From positions 66,661-130,660 of the forward strand of contig JAFSDH010000004.1 of assembly GCA_017436345.1 (NCBI GenBank): a stretch of DNA of 64,000 nt, read 5' to 3'. Origin of the DNA: Bacilli bacterium. Lineage in GTDB: Bacteria > Bacillota_I > Bacilli_A > RF39 > UBA660. Of the stretch, positions 53,872-63,800 are shown piece by piece (positions within the stretch are counted from its first letter, which is position 1; the number at the start of each line of letters is the position of its first letter). A model generated the notes under the pieces. The model was not told the origin of the DNA. It ran no database searches and saw only the letters and a list, made by a program, of their open reading frames with translations. Position numbers and translations under genes: made by a program.

Positions 53872-53897
53872 AAGAAAGAGAAATCTTTCTTTTTTTG
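53871..53897 (+). terminator. Rho-independent terminator after polA
   Basis: Stem AAAGAAAGA / TCTTTCTTT with a GAAA loop and T's. Confidence 0.85.
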
Positions 53898-53918
53898 TAG
53901 GAAAATAAAAATATAAGA

Positions 53919-53948
53919 ATAATAATCCTATTGTAAGGATAATTATTA
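53919..53948 (+). promoter_or_regulatory. Imperfect hairpin covering the dinD-like ribosome site
   Basis: AATAATCCT pairs with AGGAT and TATT (three-base bulge), which places the AAGGAT ribosome site in the stem just before the ATG at 53948. It could limit translation. No known Bacillus SOS box (GAACN4GTTC) is visible. Weak call. Confidence 0.3.
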
Positions 53949-54763
53949 TGAATGAAATAGAAAAATATAATGAAAAAATATTTGAAGAAATAAAACATAT
54001 TGATGAAGAAGGAAATGAATATTGGGAAGCAAGAGAATTGCAAACTATTTTAGGGTATAAGGAATGGCGTTGGTTTGCTAATGTTATAGAAAAAGCGCAA
54101 ATAGCGTGTTCACAAAGTAAAAATAATATTAATTCCCATTTTGGAGTTTACTCCAAAATCGTAGTTGCTGGATCAACAACTAAACCAATTATTGATTATA
54201 AATTATCGAGATATGCATGTTATCTCATTGTTCAAAACGCTAATCCTAAATTAAAAGTTGTTGCTTTAGGTCAAACATATTTTGCTATTCAAACAAGAAG
54301 AATGGAATTAACTGAAGCAGAATATGAAAAATTATCCGAAGATGAAAAAAGATTGTATAGAAGAAAACAAACAAAAGATGGAAATAAATTACTTTATAAG
54401 ATTGCCGTTATTAAAGGAGTAAAAAATTTCGATAAATTTACTAATGCTGGATATAAAGGATTATATAATGGAGAAACTGCTAATGATATTGCTAAAAGAA
54501 AAGGTCTTAGATATCGTGAAGAAATACTAGATAATATGGGAAGTGAAGAATTAGGAGCCAATGTCTTTAGAATTACGCAAACCGAAGCACTATTAAAAAA
54601 ACAAGAAGAAAAAAGTGAGAAGAAAGCTACTGATACTCATTATAAAGTAGGAAAAGAAATTAGAAAAACAATCCAAAAGTTAGGAGGAACTATGCCAGAA
54701 CAATTACCAACTCCTACTAAATCAATTAAAGAAATAGAAAAAGATAATTTTAAAATAACATAA
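53948..54763 (+). CDS. DinD-like DNA-damage-associated protein (BRO-type N-terminal domain)
   Basis: 271 residues resembling E. coli DinD: YWEARELQTILGYKEWRWFANVIEKA (BRO/P22AR-like fold), DYKLSRYACYLIVQNANPKL, TYFAIQTRRMELTEAEYEKL, a central RLYRRKQTKDGNKLLYKIA and NAGYKGLYNGETANDIAKRK. The E. coli member is SOS-induced and inhibits RecA strand exchange. Genes of this family often travel with mobile DNA, though here it sits among repair genes (polA, mutM) with no phage neighbours. Function here is inferred from family. Confidence 0.88.
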   Translation: MNEIEKYNEKIFEEIKHIDEEGNEYWEARELQTILGYKEWRWFANVIEKAQIACSQSKNNINSHFGVYSKIVVAGSTTKPIIDYKLSRYACYLIVQNANPKLKVVALGQTYFAIQTRRMELTEAEYEKLSEDEKRLYRRKQTKDGNKLLYKIAVIKGVKNFDKFTNAGYKGLYNGETANDIAKRKGLRYREEILDNMGSEELGANVFRITQTEALLKKQEEKSEKKATDTHYKVGKEIRKTIQKLGGTMPEQLPTPTKSIKEIEKDNFKIT

Positions 54764-54795
54764 ACTAATGTATAATACTTATGGGAAGTGATATT

Positions 54796-55629
54796 ATGCC
54801 AGAATTACCAGAAGTAGAAACAGTAAAAGAAACTTTAAAAAGAAAAGTATTAAATAAAACTATTAAAGATGTCAGAGTAATATATCCTAATATCATTGAA
54901 AATATGGATAGGGATACTTTCATATCTAAATTAAAAAATCAAACTATTATAGATGTAACTCGTCGTGGTAAATGGTTAATATTTCATTTAAATGATTATT
55001 ATCTTTTATCTCATCTTCGTATGGAAGGTAAGTATTTTCTAAAAGATACTAACGAAGAAATATCTAAGCATCAACATGTAATATTTGATTTTACTGATGA
55101 TTTATCACTTCGTTATAATGATACTCGTAAATTTGGAAGAATGTATTTAGTTGAAAAAGATAAATTAGAAGAATGTAAACCAATAAAAGAACTAGGATTA
55201 GAACCATGGGATAAATCTTTAACTTCTTCTTACTTAAAAGAAAAATATAAAACAAAGAAATTACCTATAAAAACTGTTATATTAGATCAAGGAATAATAA
55301 CGGGTATTGGAAATATTTATGCTGATGAAATTCTTTTCTTGAGTAAAATAAATCCATATACTCCATGTAATAAACTTAATGATAAAGATTTGAATAATAT
55401 TATTAAAAATACTAAAATTACTTTAGAAAAAGCAATTTTAGAAGGTGGAACAACAATCAGAAGCTATACATCTGATGAAGGAATAACTGGTCTTTTTCAA
55501 AATAATCTATATGTTCATTGTCGTGAAAAAGAAGAATGTTTAAAATGTAAAAGTATAATATTAAAAACAAGAATTGGTGGTAGAGGAACATATTATTGTC
55601 CAAAATGCCAAAAAGAAAGAAATGATTAA
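54796..55629 (+). CDS. mutM: Formamidopyrimidine-DNA glycosylase
   Basis: 277 residues excising oxidised purines. The N terminus MPELPEVETV supplies the Pro2 nucleophile and Glu3. LRMEGKY, DTRKFGRMY and GIGNIYADEILF are family motifs. The C terminus has the zinc finger CREKEECLKC ... YYCPKCQ. The start is ATG 54796, because Pro2 must follow Met, and GGGAAGTGAT precedes it. A -10 TATAAT is at 54771-54776. The typical mutM partner coaE is not next; truB follows one base later. Confidence 0.97.
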   Translation: MPELPEVETVKETLKRKVLNKTIKDVRVIYPNIIENMDRDTFISKLKNQTIIDVTRRGKWLIFHLNDYYLLSHLRMEGKYFLKDTNEEISKHQHVIFDFTDDLSLRYNDTRKFGRMYLVEKDKLEECKPIKELGLEPWDKSLTSSYLKEKYKTKKLPIKTVILDQGIITGIGNIYADEILFLSKINPYTPCNKLNDKDLNNIIKNTKITLEKAILEGGTTIRSYTSDEGITGLFQNNLYVHCREKEECLKCKSIILKTRIGGRGTYYCPKCQKERND

Positions 55630-55630
55630 T

Positions 55631-56494
55631 ATGCATGGATTAATAATTGTTAATAAAGAAAAAGATTGGACTAGTCGTGATGTTGTAAATAGAGTAAGTA
55701 AAATATTAGATATTCCTAAAGCTGGACATACTGGAACGCTTGATCCCCTTGCAACAGGAGTATTAGTAGTTGCCATAGGTGAAGCCGTTAAATTAGTTGA
55801 TTCTTTAACTAATGAGACAAAAGAATATATTGCTGAGGTAGAATGCGGAACTTCTACAGATACCTTAGATGTTTTGGGTAATATTTTAGAAGAAAAGAAA
55901 GACTTTGTTTTAAAAAGAGAAAAAATCGAAGAAGTTCTTAATTCTTTTTTAGGAATATCGATTCAAGAAGTACCTCTTTATTCATCAATTAAAGTAAATG
56001 GTAAAAGACTATATGAATATGCTAGAAATGGTGAAGAAGTAGAACTACCTAAAAGAGACATTGAAATATATAATATAGAACTACTAGAATTAAAAGAAAA
56101 ATCTTTCTCATTTAAAGTAAAAGTATCTAAAGGAACTTATATTAGGAGTTTAATAAGAGATATTGGTCTTAAATTAAATATTCCTTGTTGTATGAAAAAT
56201 CTCCAAAGAACAAAACAAGGAATTTATGATATTAAAGATAGTCATACATTAAAAGATATTGAAAATGGTAATTATAAAGTAATATCTTTTTATGAAATAT
56301 TGAAAGATCAACCAATGGTTGAAGTAGATGAATATATTGAAAATAAAATAAGAAATGGACGAATATTAGAAAATAGATATAAAGATGATAAAATAATCTT
56401 TATTAATAAAAATAAAGAAGTTTTAGCACTTTACGAAGTCTATAGTCAAGATAAAACCAAAGTAAAACCAACTAAAGTATTTAATATAAAGTAA
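55631..56494 (+). CDS. truB: tRNA pseudouridine-55 synthase
   Basis: 287 residues. It opens MHGLIIVNKEKDWTSRDVVN, followed by KAGHTGTLDPLATGVLVVAI (catalytic Asp), then YSSIKVNGKRLYEYARNG and SKGTYIRSLIRDIGLKL, ending in a PUA-like domain. It makes pseudouridine 55 in the T loop. The start is ATG 55631, one base after the mutM stop; the longer in-frame GTG (55574) would be inside mutM. ribF, the usual Firmicute neighbour, is absent. Confidence 0.96.
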   Translation: MHGLIIVNKEKDWTSRDVVNRVSKILDIPKAGHTGTLDPLATGVLVVAIGEAVKLVDSLTNETKEYIAEVECGTSTDTLDVLGNILEEKKDFVLKREKIEEVLNSFLGISIQEVPLYSSIKVNGKRLYEYARNGEEVELPKRDIEIYNIELLELKEKSFSFKVKVSKGTYIRSLIRDIGLKLNIPCCMKNLQRTKQGIYDIKDSHTLKDIENGNYKVISFYEILKDQPMVEVDEYIENKIRNGRILENRYKDDKIIFINKNKEVLALYEVYSQDKTKVKPTKVFNIK

Positions 56495-56517
56495 AGTATA
56501 ATAACTTTACTTTTTTT
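56488..56517 (+). terminator. Rho-independent terminator after truB
   Basis: Stem AAAGTAAAGT / ACTTTACTTT with a six-base loop and T's. Confidence 0.85.
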
Positions 56518-56536
56518 ATTTATAATAATATAGATT

Positions 56537-56565
56537 TTTACCATAGAAATTGCTATCATTATAAT
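56537..56565 (+). promoter_or_regulatory. Promoter of the 1359-residue protein gene
   Basis: TTTACC, 17-base spacer, TATAAT, 18 bases before the ATG. Confidence 0.65.
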
Positions 56566-56583
56566 AGGAAAGTAGATGATTAT

Positions 56584-59500
56584 ATGTATAAGCTAAAGAA
56601 AAAATCTTATTTTAGAGAAATGTTAGAAATAAAGGCTAAAGAATTTAGACCAAACTTTATTAATACAAATCCTTTTATAATGAAATTATTATGTAAAAGT
56701 GATCGAAACTTCTTGCTATATGCTTGGAACGAAGCTATAACTCAAGAACTAATAGATGAGATGAGTGCAACTTTTAGTGATAGACTTTTTTTAGGAACAT
56801 TATTAGAAGAACAAAATTTTTATAGAAGTGGTCTTTCATCAAGTGAAATTGCTATGAAAAAACTTTGTGAAATAAATGGTAATTTTTTTTCATATGCAAA
56901 AGGATCAGCTTGTACATATGAAATATTTAAAATCGCAACAAGTCATAAAGAAGAAGATAAAAGATTATTTGAAGAAAAAATTTATGAAGAACTAGCTCAT
57001 GGTAGATTATGGTTTAATAGTGATTTTATACCAGATTACGATTTAGAAAGTTTTTGTGAAGCAAATGGAAGATTCATAGAACATGTAAGAGATTCCAGTT
57101 TAATAACAAAAGAAATATTAGAAAAAGCCTTATCACATGAAGAAGATAAATTACCAAGAGTAACAAAACTTTTTGAAAAAAATATAGAATTTACTGATGA
57201 AATATGTAAGTTATTAGTAGAAAAAGATGCAATCTTTCTAATGTATTTACCTGAAGATAAAATAACAGATGAAATATTTGAAATAGCTATAAATAATAAG
57301 GCTAGACCTTTATCTTTTGATAGAGTACCAACTGATGAAAGTGAGGGATATATTCATAATAAAAAGAAAAGTTTAAAGATAATAGATAAATTAACGAAAC
57401 TAGATAATAGATGGTATACATATTTAGATGTTAAAGATTTAGATCAAGAAAATATTCTTAATATTTTGAATAGTAATCCTAATATCCCAATAGAATTTCT
57501 TGAAAGTGTATGTGAATTTTTTAATGACAATCGTGAAATAATGAGAAAAGTATGTCTTTTGGATGGGAATTTTGCTTTTGCCAGTTATCCTAATATAGAG
57601 TTAACTAAGGAATTAATAGAATTAGCATCAAATAATCCAGATGCATCTCGTAGATTAAGTATTTTCTTTTTTAAGACAGATGAAAGATATGATTGTGAAG
57701 TAATGAAATATTTAATTGAAAGATGTCCAGATTGGATCAAATTTACTGATCAATCAACCTTAGATGCAAAAACCTTCATAACAGCGTTAAAAGGGGCAGC
57801 ATATTATAAATATATTCCTGAGCCTAATGTATTATTAAAATTCGTTAATAATTTAGAAATTGTAGAAGAATTTCAAGAAGCTATCAATAGTAAATATTAT
57901 AAAACAGAAGATATAACTGGAATGATAGAAAGTGCATTATCTCCTGAATTTATAAATGGAGTTCTTTATAGTGTATTAGTAAAAAGACAATGTGAAACAT
58001 ATAATGTAGATTATAGATTTTTTATAGATACTATTAGAAATATATTTAAAATAAATGAAAAAATTTATACATCTTTAAACTATGAATTTTTCCAAGAAAT
58101 ATATCATCCATTATATAAAGATGATAGTTATGAAAAATTACTTCGTTTACTGAACTATCCTGAAATACAAAAAGGAATAATTAAAATAGCTAATCATAAA
58201 ACTAAATATGGAACTATTGATTTAGAAGTAGGTAAGAAAAAGATAGAACTATTAGCAAAGATATTAAACTGTGCAACAGCTCATTGTGAAGATAAATATG
58301 ATGATTGGGTAATTTATTATAATAGAGTAATAAATATATTTAATAAACATCCAGATATGTATGCTTATTTTGCAGCTGTTCAAGATCAATTAGATGATGA
58401 GACTCTAGAAATATTAACTTGCTATACAATAGGCGACCATTCTTTTAAATTAAGACTTATTGATGAACTAAAAATGATTGATGATATAAGAGAAGAAAAT
58501 ATTAAAAAATGGATGGATAGTTACGATATTAAATTAAGAAGAGAAGGTTTATATGAAAAAGCATTTGGTATAAGTGCAGCAACAGGCGAAAATTTATATA
58601 AACAATTAGGTCGTTGTGTAATTGAAGGAGCAAAAACATTTGATCCAAGAATCGTCGTATTTTTTAAACTATTAGATAAACTTGAAAATAGTGAAAATGC
58701 TACCGTGTTTTATAATTTACAACATAGAAAAAATCAGGATACTATACTAGATCCAAGAGAAATTATTAACTTAGAGCAAATAGTAAAAAGAAAAATTGTA
58801 AATGAATACAATAAGGCAGTATATTCATATACAAATAAAGATGAATCTGATCGTATTGATGATATACCAATTTATAAAGTTGCTGGTGAAGATGGATCTA
58901 AACCATTTAATATGGTAATTCATTCTTATGCAGCTTATGGCACAACAGCTCGTTATAGTAAAGGATATAATTTTAAAGATGAGTGGAACAGACCTGATAT
59001 AGCTAATCATGGAATTTGTACGTCATTCATAGGGCATAACTCACTCGCAACAGCTGAAATAAAAACAGTGGTATATGGGTTTGATAACTTTGAACCAGGA
59101 GCTTTATTGTTAGCTAATAAAAATGATATGTGGTCACAAAATACAAGTTTTGATGTATCAACAGATGAAGGTTATAAATGTGAATATTTCTTGCCTAAAG
59201 ATATGATTAGACACACGAGATATGGCTATAATGAAATGGTCTTTGAAAGAGTAGTTGATGGCAAAAAAAGAGAACCATCATATATTGTTTTGCTATGTGA
59301 TAACTATGAAGATGAAAAAGCTAAATATTTAAAATATAAAAGAAAAGGTCGATATGATACTGATGAATTTTATATTTCTCAACCACATTCTCCAAAAACA
59401 AAATCAGCTGATATTTTTTATAATTCAATAAAAGCTGCCGAAGAATTTGGTATACCAATAGTAGTAATTGAAAAAGAAAAAATTGCTAAACAAGAACAAA

Positions 59501-60663
59501 AAAGAATCCTTACAAGAATAAAAGATTTTAAATATGATGATAAATTAAATCGTGAAGAAATAAATGAATACTTATATGATACATTAACTAGTATAGAAAC
59601 TAATGCTAAAGCTTATGCTGCTAGTGAAGAAGAAAAGTATCAAGTTTTATTTGATAAAAAATTAGCAACTAAAGCATTAAATGCTATTAGAAAAAAAATT
59701 GATATGTATATGGATAGTGATCCACTTATTTCACTTATGATAATAGAAGAAGTAGAAGATTTATTAGAAACTATGAATAAGTCAGTTTCATCTGCTAAGA
59801 CTTTTGATATATATAATTTAAAGAAAGAAATGGAACAAAAGAAAAAAGATGTTTTTGCTTCATATAATTATCCTGATCATATTGGCACTTTATTAGCAGG
59901 AAAAATTGCAGATGAAGAAAATTTGTTAGAATATAATCAGGTTATGAGAGATAAAATTACTTTAGATCAAATCCCAATAAGTGATGCGATAAGATTAATA
60001 AAGAAAGATCATCATAATATGATGTTATTAACTATTAGTGAAATAAGAGATGATAATTTATATGACAAAAATGATGTTGAATTAAATCGACATGTAGAAA
60101 ACTTAATACTATTCTCAACAATATTAGCTTCACAATTAGAATTAAATGATGATGATTTAGACATTTTATTAACAGCGGCTCTTTATCAAAACTATGAAAA
60201 CTTAGATTATTTAAAAACTAAATATCCAGAAAAAGACATTAGTATGATAGAAGCAGTATTATATCTTAACCAAAAGAATAAAACAGAAACTGATATAAAT
60301 GATGTTTGTAATGCCGTAGGAATAGATGCAAAAGATTCTGCCTCAATTACTCGTATTCAAACTATAGCAAAATGTTTACAGGATGCTAATACGTTGGAAA
60401 AAACACGTAATATAGTAAATGATGATTCAATTTCTACGGATATGTTAAACTATGATGCTAGTAAAAGATACATTAAATTAGCAATGCAATTAAATGAATA
60501 TTATGCTTACCAAGATATTGTTAAATTAACTGATGAAAGACCTGATTTATATCAAATGATTTCTAATAGTTTATCTATAACTAAAAATCCTAAAAAAACA
60601 TTACAAGAGTATCAAAGTCAAAATGATACTTCTAAACAGGAGGATGAAATGTATGCTAAATAA
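56584..60663 (+). CDS. Giant helical-repeat protein with unrecognised conserved core (1359 aa)
   Basis: The N-terminal 300 residues hold repeats of a helical type: KLCEINGNFFSYAKGSACTY, SFCEANGRFIEHVRDSSLIT, LLVEKDAIFLMYLPEDKITD, each followed by ExFxxA. The style recalls DUF4116-like repeats. A conserved core at about 765-990 has IHSYAAYG (H780), NHGICTSFIG (H809, C812), YGYNEMVFER (E884, R889), PSYIVLLCDNYED and KAAEEFGIPIVVIEKEKIAK. The last 370 residues are helical and Asp/Lys-rich. No signal peptide or membrane segment, so it appears cytoplasmic or uses a non-classical export route. The gene at 60864 encodes a paralogue. Family not recognised; an enzyme core is likely. Confidence 0.88.
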   Translation: MYKLKKKSYFREMLEIKAKEFRPNFINTNPFIMKLLCKSDRNFLLYAWNEAITQELIDEMSATFSDRLFLGTLLEEQNFYRSGLSSSEIAMKKLCEINGNFFSYAKGSACTYEIFKIATSHKEEDKRLFEEKIYEELAHGRLWFNSDFIPDYDLESFCEANGRFIEHVRDSSLITKEILEKALSHEEDKLPRVTKLFEKNIEFTDEICKLLVEKDAIFLMYLPEDKITDEIFEIAINNKARPLSFDRVPTDESEGYIHNKKKSLKIIDKLTKLDNRWYTYLDVKDLDQENILNILNSNPNIPIEFLESVCEFFNDNREIMRKVCLLDGNFAFASYPNIELTKELIELASNNPDASRRLSIFFFKTDERYDCEVMKYLIERCPDWIKFTDQSTLDAKTFITALKGAAYYKYIPEPNVLLKFVNNLEIVEEFQEAINSKYYKTEDITGMIESALSPEFINGVLYSVLVKRQCETYNVDYRFFIDTIRNIFKINEKIYTSLNYEFFQEIYHPLYKDDSYEKLLRLLNYPEIQKGIIKIANHKTKYGTIDLEVGKKKIELLAKILNCATAHCEDKYDDWVIYYNRVINIFNKHPDMYAYFAAVQDQLDDETLEILTCYTIGDHSFKLRLIDELKMIDDIREENIKKWMDSYDIKLRREGLYEKAFGISAATGENLYKQLGRCVIEGAKTFDPRIVVFFKLLDKLENSENATVFYNLQHRKNQDTILDPREIINLEQIVKRKIVNEYNKAVYSYTNKDESDRIDDIPIYKVAGEDGSKPFNMVIHSYAAYGTTARYSKGYNFKDEWNRPDIANHGICTSFIGHNSLATAEIKTVVYGFDNFEPGALLLANKNDMWSQNTSFDVSTDEGYKCEYFLPKDMIRHTRYGYNEMVFERVVDGKKREPSYIVLLCDNYEDEKAKYLKYKRKGRYDTDEFYISQPHSPKTKSADIFYNSIKAAEEFGIPIVVIEKEKIAKQEQKRILTRIKDFKYDDKLNREEINEYLYDTLTSIETNAKAYAASEEEKYQVLFDKKLATKALNAIRKKIDMYMDSDPLISLMIIEEVEDLLETMNKSVSSAKTFDIYNLKKEMEQKKKDVFASYNYPDHIGTLLAGKIADEENLLEYNQVMRDKITLDQIPISDAIRLIKKDHHNMMLLTISEIRDDNLYDKNDVELNRHVENLILFSTILASQLELNDDDLDILLTAALYQNYENLDYLKTKYPEKDISMIEAVLYLNQKNKTETDINDVCNAVGIDAKDSASITRIQTIAKCLQDANTLEKTRNIVNDDSISTDMLNYDASKRYIKLAMQLNEYYAYQDIVKLTDERPDLYQMISNSLSITKNPKKTLQEYQSQNDTSKQEDEMYAK

Positions 60664-60787
60664 TGAAGAATTAAGTGAAAAAGAATTATTATTATTAGAT
60701 AAATTAAAAAAAATAGCTGAAGATTTTCAAGAAATATATTATGAAGAAAAAGAAATAGTTATAGAAGATAAAAAAAGTAAACAATAG
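60653..60787 (+). CDS. Small acidic protein (44 aa) between the two giant genes
   Basis: An ATG at 60653 lies nine bases after a perfect AGGAGG (60638-60643), overlapping the last codons of the 1359-aa gene in another frame. The 44-residue product is MLNNEELSEKELLLLDKLKK then a Glu/Lys-rich amphipathic helix ending KKSKQ. A terminator overlaps its stop. The strong ribosome site inside a coding region, with no other gene to serve, is the main support. It may be a regulator or partner of the giant protein. Confidence 0.65.
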   Translation: MLNNEELSEKELLLLDKLKKIAEDFQEIYYEEKEIVIEDKKSKQ

Positions 60788-60798
60788 TTTACTTTTTT
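60776..60798 (+). terminator. Rho-independent terminator
   Basis: Stem AGTAAAC / GTTTACT around AATA, extended by A-T pairs, followed by T's. Confidence 0.83.
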
Positions 60799-60863
60799 AT
60801 TTACATAATTCTAGTATCAATTACTTAAAAATGTTATTATTAATATAGAGAGTAGATGGTTAT

Positions 60864-63800
60864 ATGTTTAAACTTATAAAAAAGAAAATAGAAGCATATT
60901 TAGTTGATAAAATAGAAAACGACTATACTTTATTAAATAAAAATCCTAAATTGATGTTAAAACTCTGTGAAACTCATCCTGAACTTGCCAGATATGCTGA
61001 AGGTAAAGCCGCAACTTTAGAACTATTTGAATTGGTTTTAAATAAATCTGATGATAAAGAAAAAACAATGCGTGAATTATTATGGGATTGTGATTCTTTT
61101 TCAAACAATCCAGAATGTGTTAAATTAGCAGTTGAAACAAACGGAGATTTTTTAAGATATGCAAGAGGAAAAGGATTTACATTAGAAAACTTTTTACTTG
61201 CAACAAATCATCCTGATGAATCAAAAAGACTTAATGCAGAAGAGCAATTTGAATATATGCATTTTGATTTATGGGAAACACCAAAAAGCGAAGTAAAGAA
61301 ATTAGTAGAATACGATGGACGTTTTTTATGTTGTGTTAACGAAGAAAAAGTAACTCCAGAATTAATAAAAATGGCATTTAATAATCCTGATACAAAAAAA
61401 AGACCTAAAGTATCAAGATTATATGGCATTAGATCAAATGAAAAAAATTTAAAAGAGTTAATAAAAATAGATGCCATCTATTATATATACTCTCAGTGTG
61501 AAGATAAAAAAGGTGAATTATTAAAACTTGCATTAAGTCAAAAAGATCCGGAAAAAGCACTAACATATGATCGTATACCTGAAGAGTTTGTATTTCGTCT
61601 ACCATATTCTCGTGTAAAAGAATTAATAGAAATTGATAAAAGATGGATAAAAGTTACAAGTATAAGTACTCTTCCTAAAGATGTTTTGATTAGTGCCCTA
61701 AAAGATGATGAGTTACATATTGTTCCAGAACAATCTGATATTTCATACTTTGATAATGATATCTTAGATGTTCTTTTAGAAAATGCAAAAAATGGAAAAT
61801 ATAAATTATCTGACATTGAAACAATGCTTAGAAGTAATTTAAATAGTAAATTTATAAATAGTAATTTCTTTAAAGAAATGTCAAAAGAAGTTTGTGAAAA
61901 ATTAGGTATTGATATTAATTTCTTTAATTATCATATTACGAGATCTTTAAGATTAAATGATGAATTTTTAAATACTATCAGATTAGAATTTCTAGGACCA
62001 AGATTTCATAAATTATATGAAAAAAATGGTTATGAAAAATTATATGTTTTAGCAATGTATCCAGAAATACAAGATGTTATTATTTCAATAGGTAGCCCTA
62101 AAAAAGAAGATGGAACTATAGATTTAGAATTAGGAGATAAAAAATTAGAATTATTATCTAAAATGTTAGAAAAATCTATTGTAGGAAAAGATAATAAAGA
62201 GCATAAAGAATGGACTGTATATTATAATCAGATATTAAGTTCTTTCCATAGTAATCCTAAATTATATGATTACATGGCTGAACATATAAACGAATTAGAT
62301 AGTGAATTATTAGAAAGGCTTGTGACGCATTCACTAGGAAAACATAAATTTGAAATAACTTCAATTGAAGATTTAAGGAATTATGAGCAAATAAGAAATA
62401 GTTGGATTGAAGAATCTCTTAAATCTAATACACCAAAAATAGTAAAAGAAGCAGTTTTAGAAAAAATATTTGGAATAAGTTATGAAACAGCAGAGAACTT
62501 ATATAAATCATATATTGTAGGAATAAAAAAATCTCCTGAATTATTTCCTAAAGATATAGTAGATTTCTATAGTACATTAGATATTATTTTTACAGAAGAT
62601 AATCTTGATATACTAAAAAAGGCAGCTCAAAATATTAAAAGAAAAGAAGATCTTACAGAAATTGATTTTGTTCATTTCAGGACAATACTTAGAAGTATTT
62701 ATGTAGATAAATATAATGAAACATTATTTACTACTGAGGGTAAAAAAGAAGATGAAATATATTCTGGTGTTAAGATGTTTAAAGCCGCAGGTGAAAATGG
62801 AGATAAACCATTTAATATTTCCCTTCACTCGTTAGGTGCATATTTAACCGACTTAAATCCAACAGGAAGTCAATTCAGCTTTAAAGAAAACTGGAATAGA
62901 CCAAAAATGAGTTATCATGGAATATGTACATCTTACGTTGGAAACAATAATATGGGAATCGCTCCTGTAAAATTTGCAATATTAGGTTTCACTGGATATG
63001 AAGAAGCGGGATTATTAATAGCTGGTCCAGACGATATATTCTCTGATAATCAATCATTTTCAACCATTGCAACAGAAGATTCAAAATCAACTCATTTAAT
63101 GCCAAAAGATTTGATAGATATGACAAGGCATACACACAATGAAATGGTATTTGAAAGAAGAATTGGTACTGACAAACGACAACCAAGTTATATTGTTTTG
63201 GATTGTGATGACTACGAAAAACTAAAAAAAGAATATGAAAGTGATGTAAAAAAAGGACGATATAAAATAACTGATGGTGAAAGTTTAGAGGGCGAAAAAG
63301 ATAGTGATTTAATGTACTATGCATTAAAGGCTGCTAAAGACTTTGGAATACCTATAGTTATAATAGAAAGAGAGAAAATAGCTAAACATGAACATCAAGT
63401 TATACAAAGTAGATTAGATAGTTTCATTAAAGATGAAAAATTAAATCGTGAGGAAATACAAGAATATTTTTATGATTTAATAACTAATGTTGAAAATAAT
63501 CATGCGGGTAATAGAGATTGGCATGAAAAAATAGATAAAAAATATTTTGGATCAGCTCTTGCTGGAATGATTACAAAAGAAATAAAAGATAAAATAAAAA
63601 AATATATGAAAGACGATCCGCAATTAGCATTAATTATGATTGAAGAATTAGAAAAAGCTATTAATCATGAAGAACAATGTACTAGATCAGCTAATATATT
63701 TGATATAGAAGGAATAAAACTTTATTGTGAAGAGCAAAGAGAAATGTTAACTCAAATGATGCAAAATCAAGATTTTATTTTGGATGCAATCAAAGATGAT

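Noticed and set aside
62989-63324. 111-aa minus-strand ORF near the right end
   Set aside because: It lies opposite the conserved core of the second giant protein and is rich in His/Leu/Phe/Tyr, as an antisense shadow would be.
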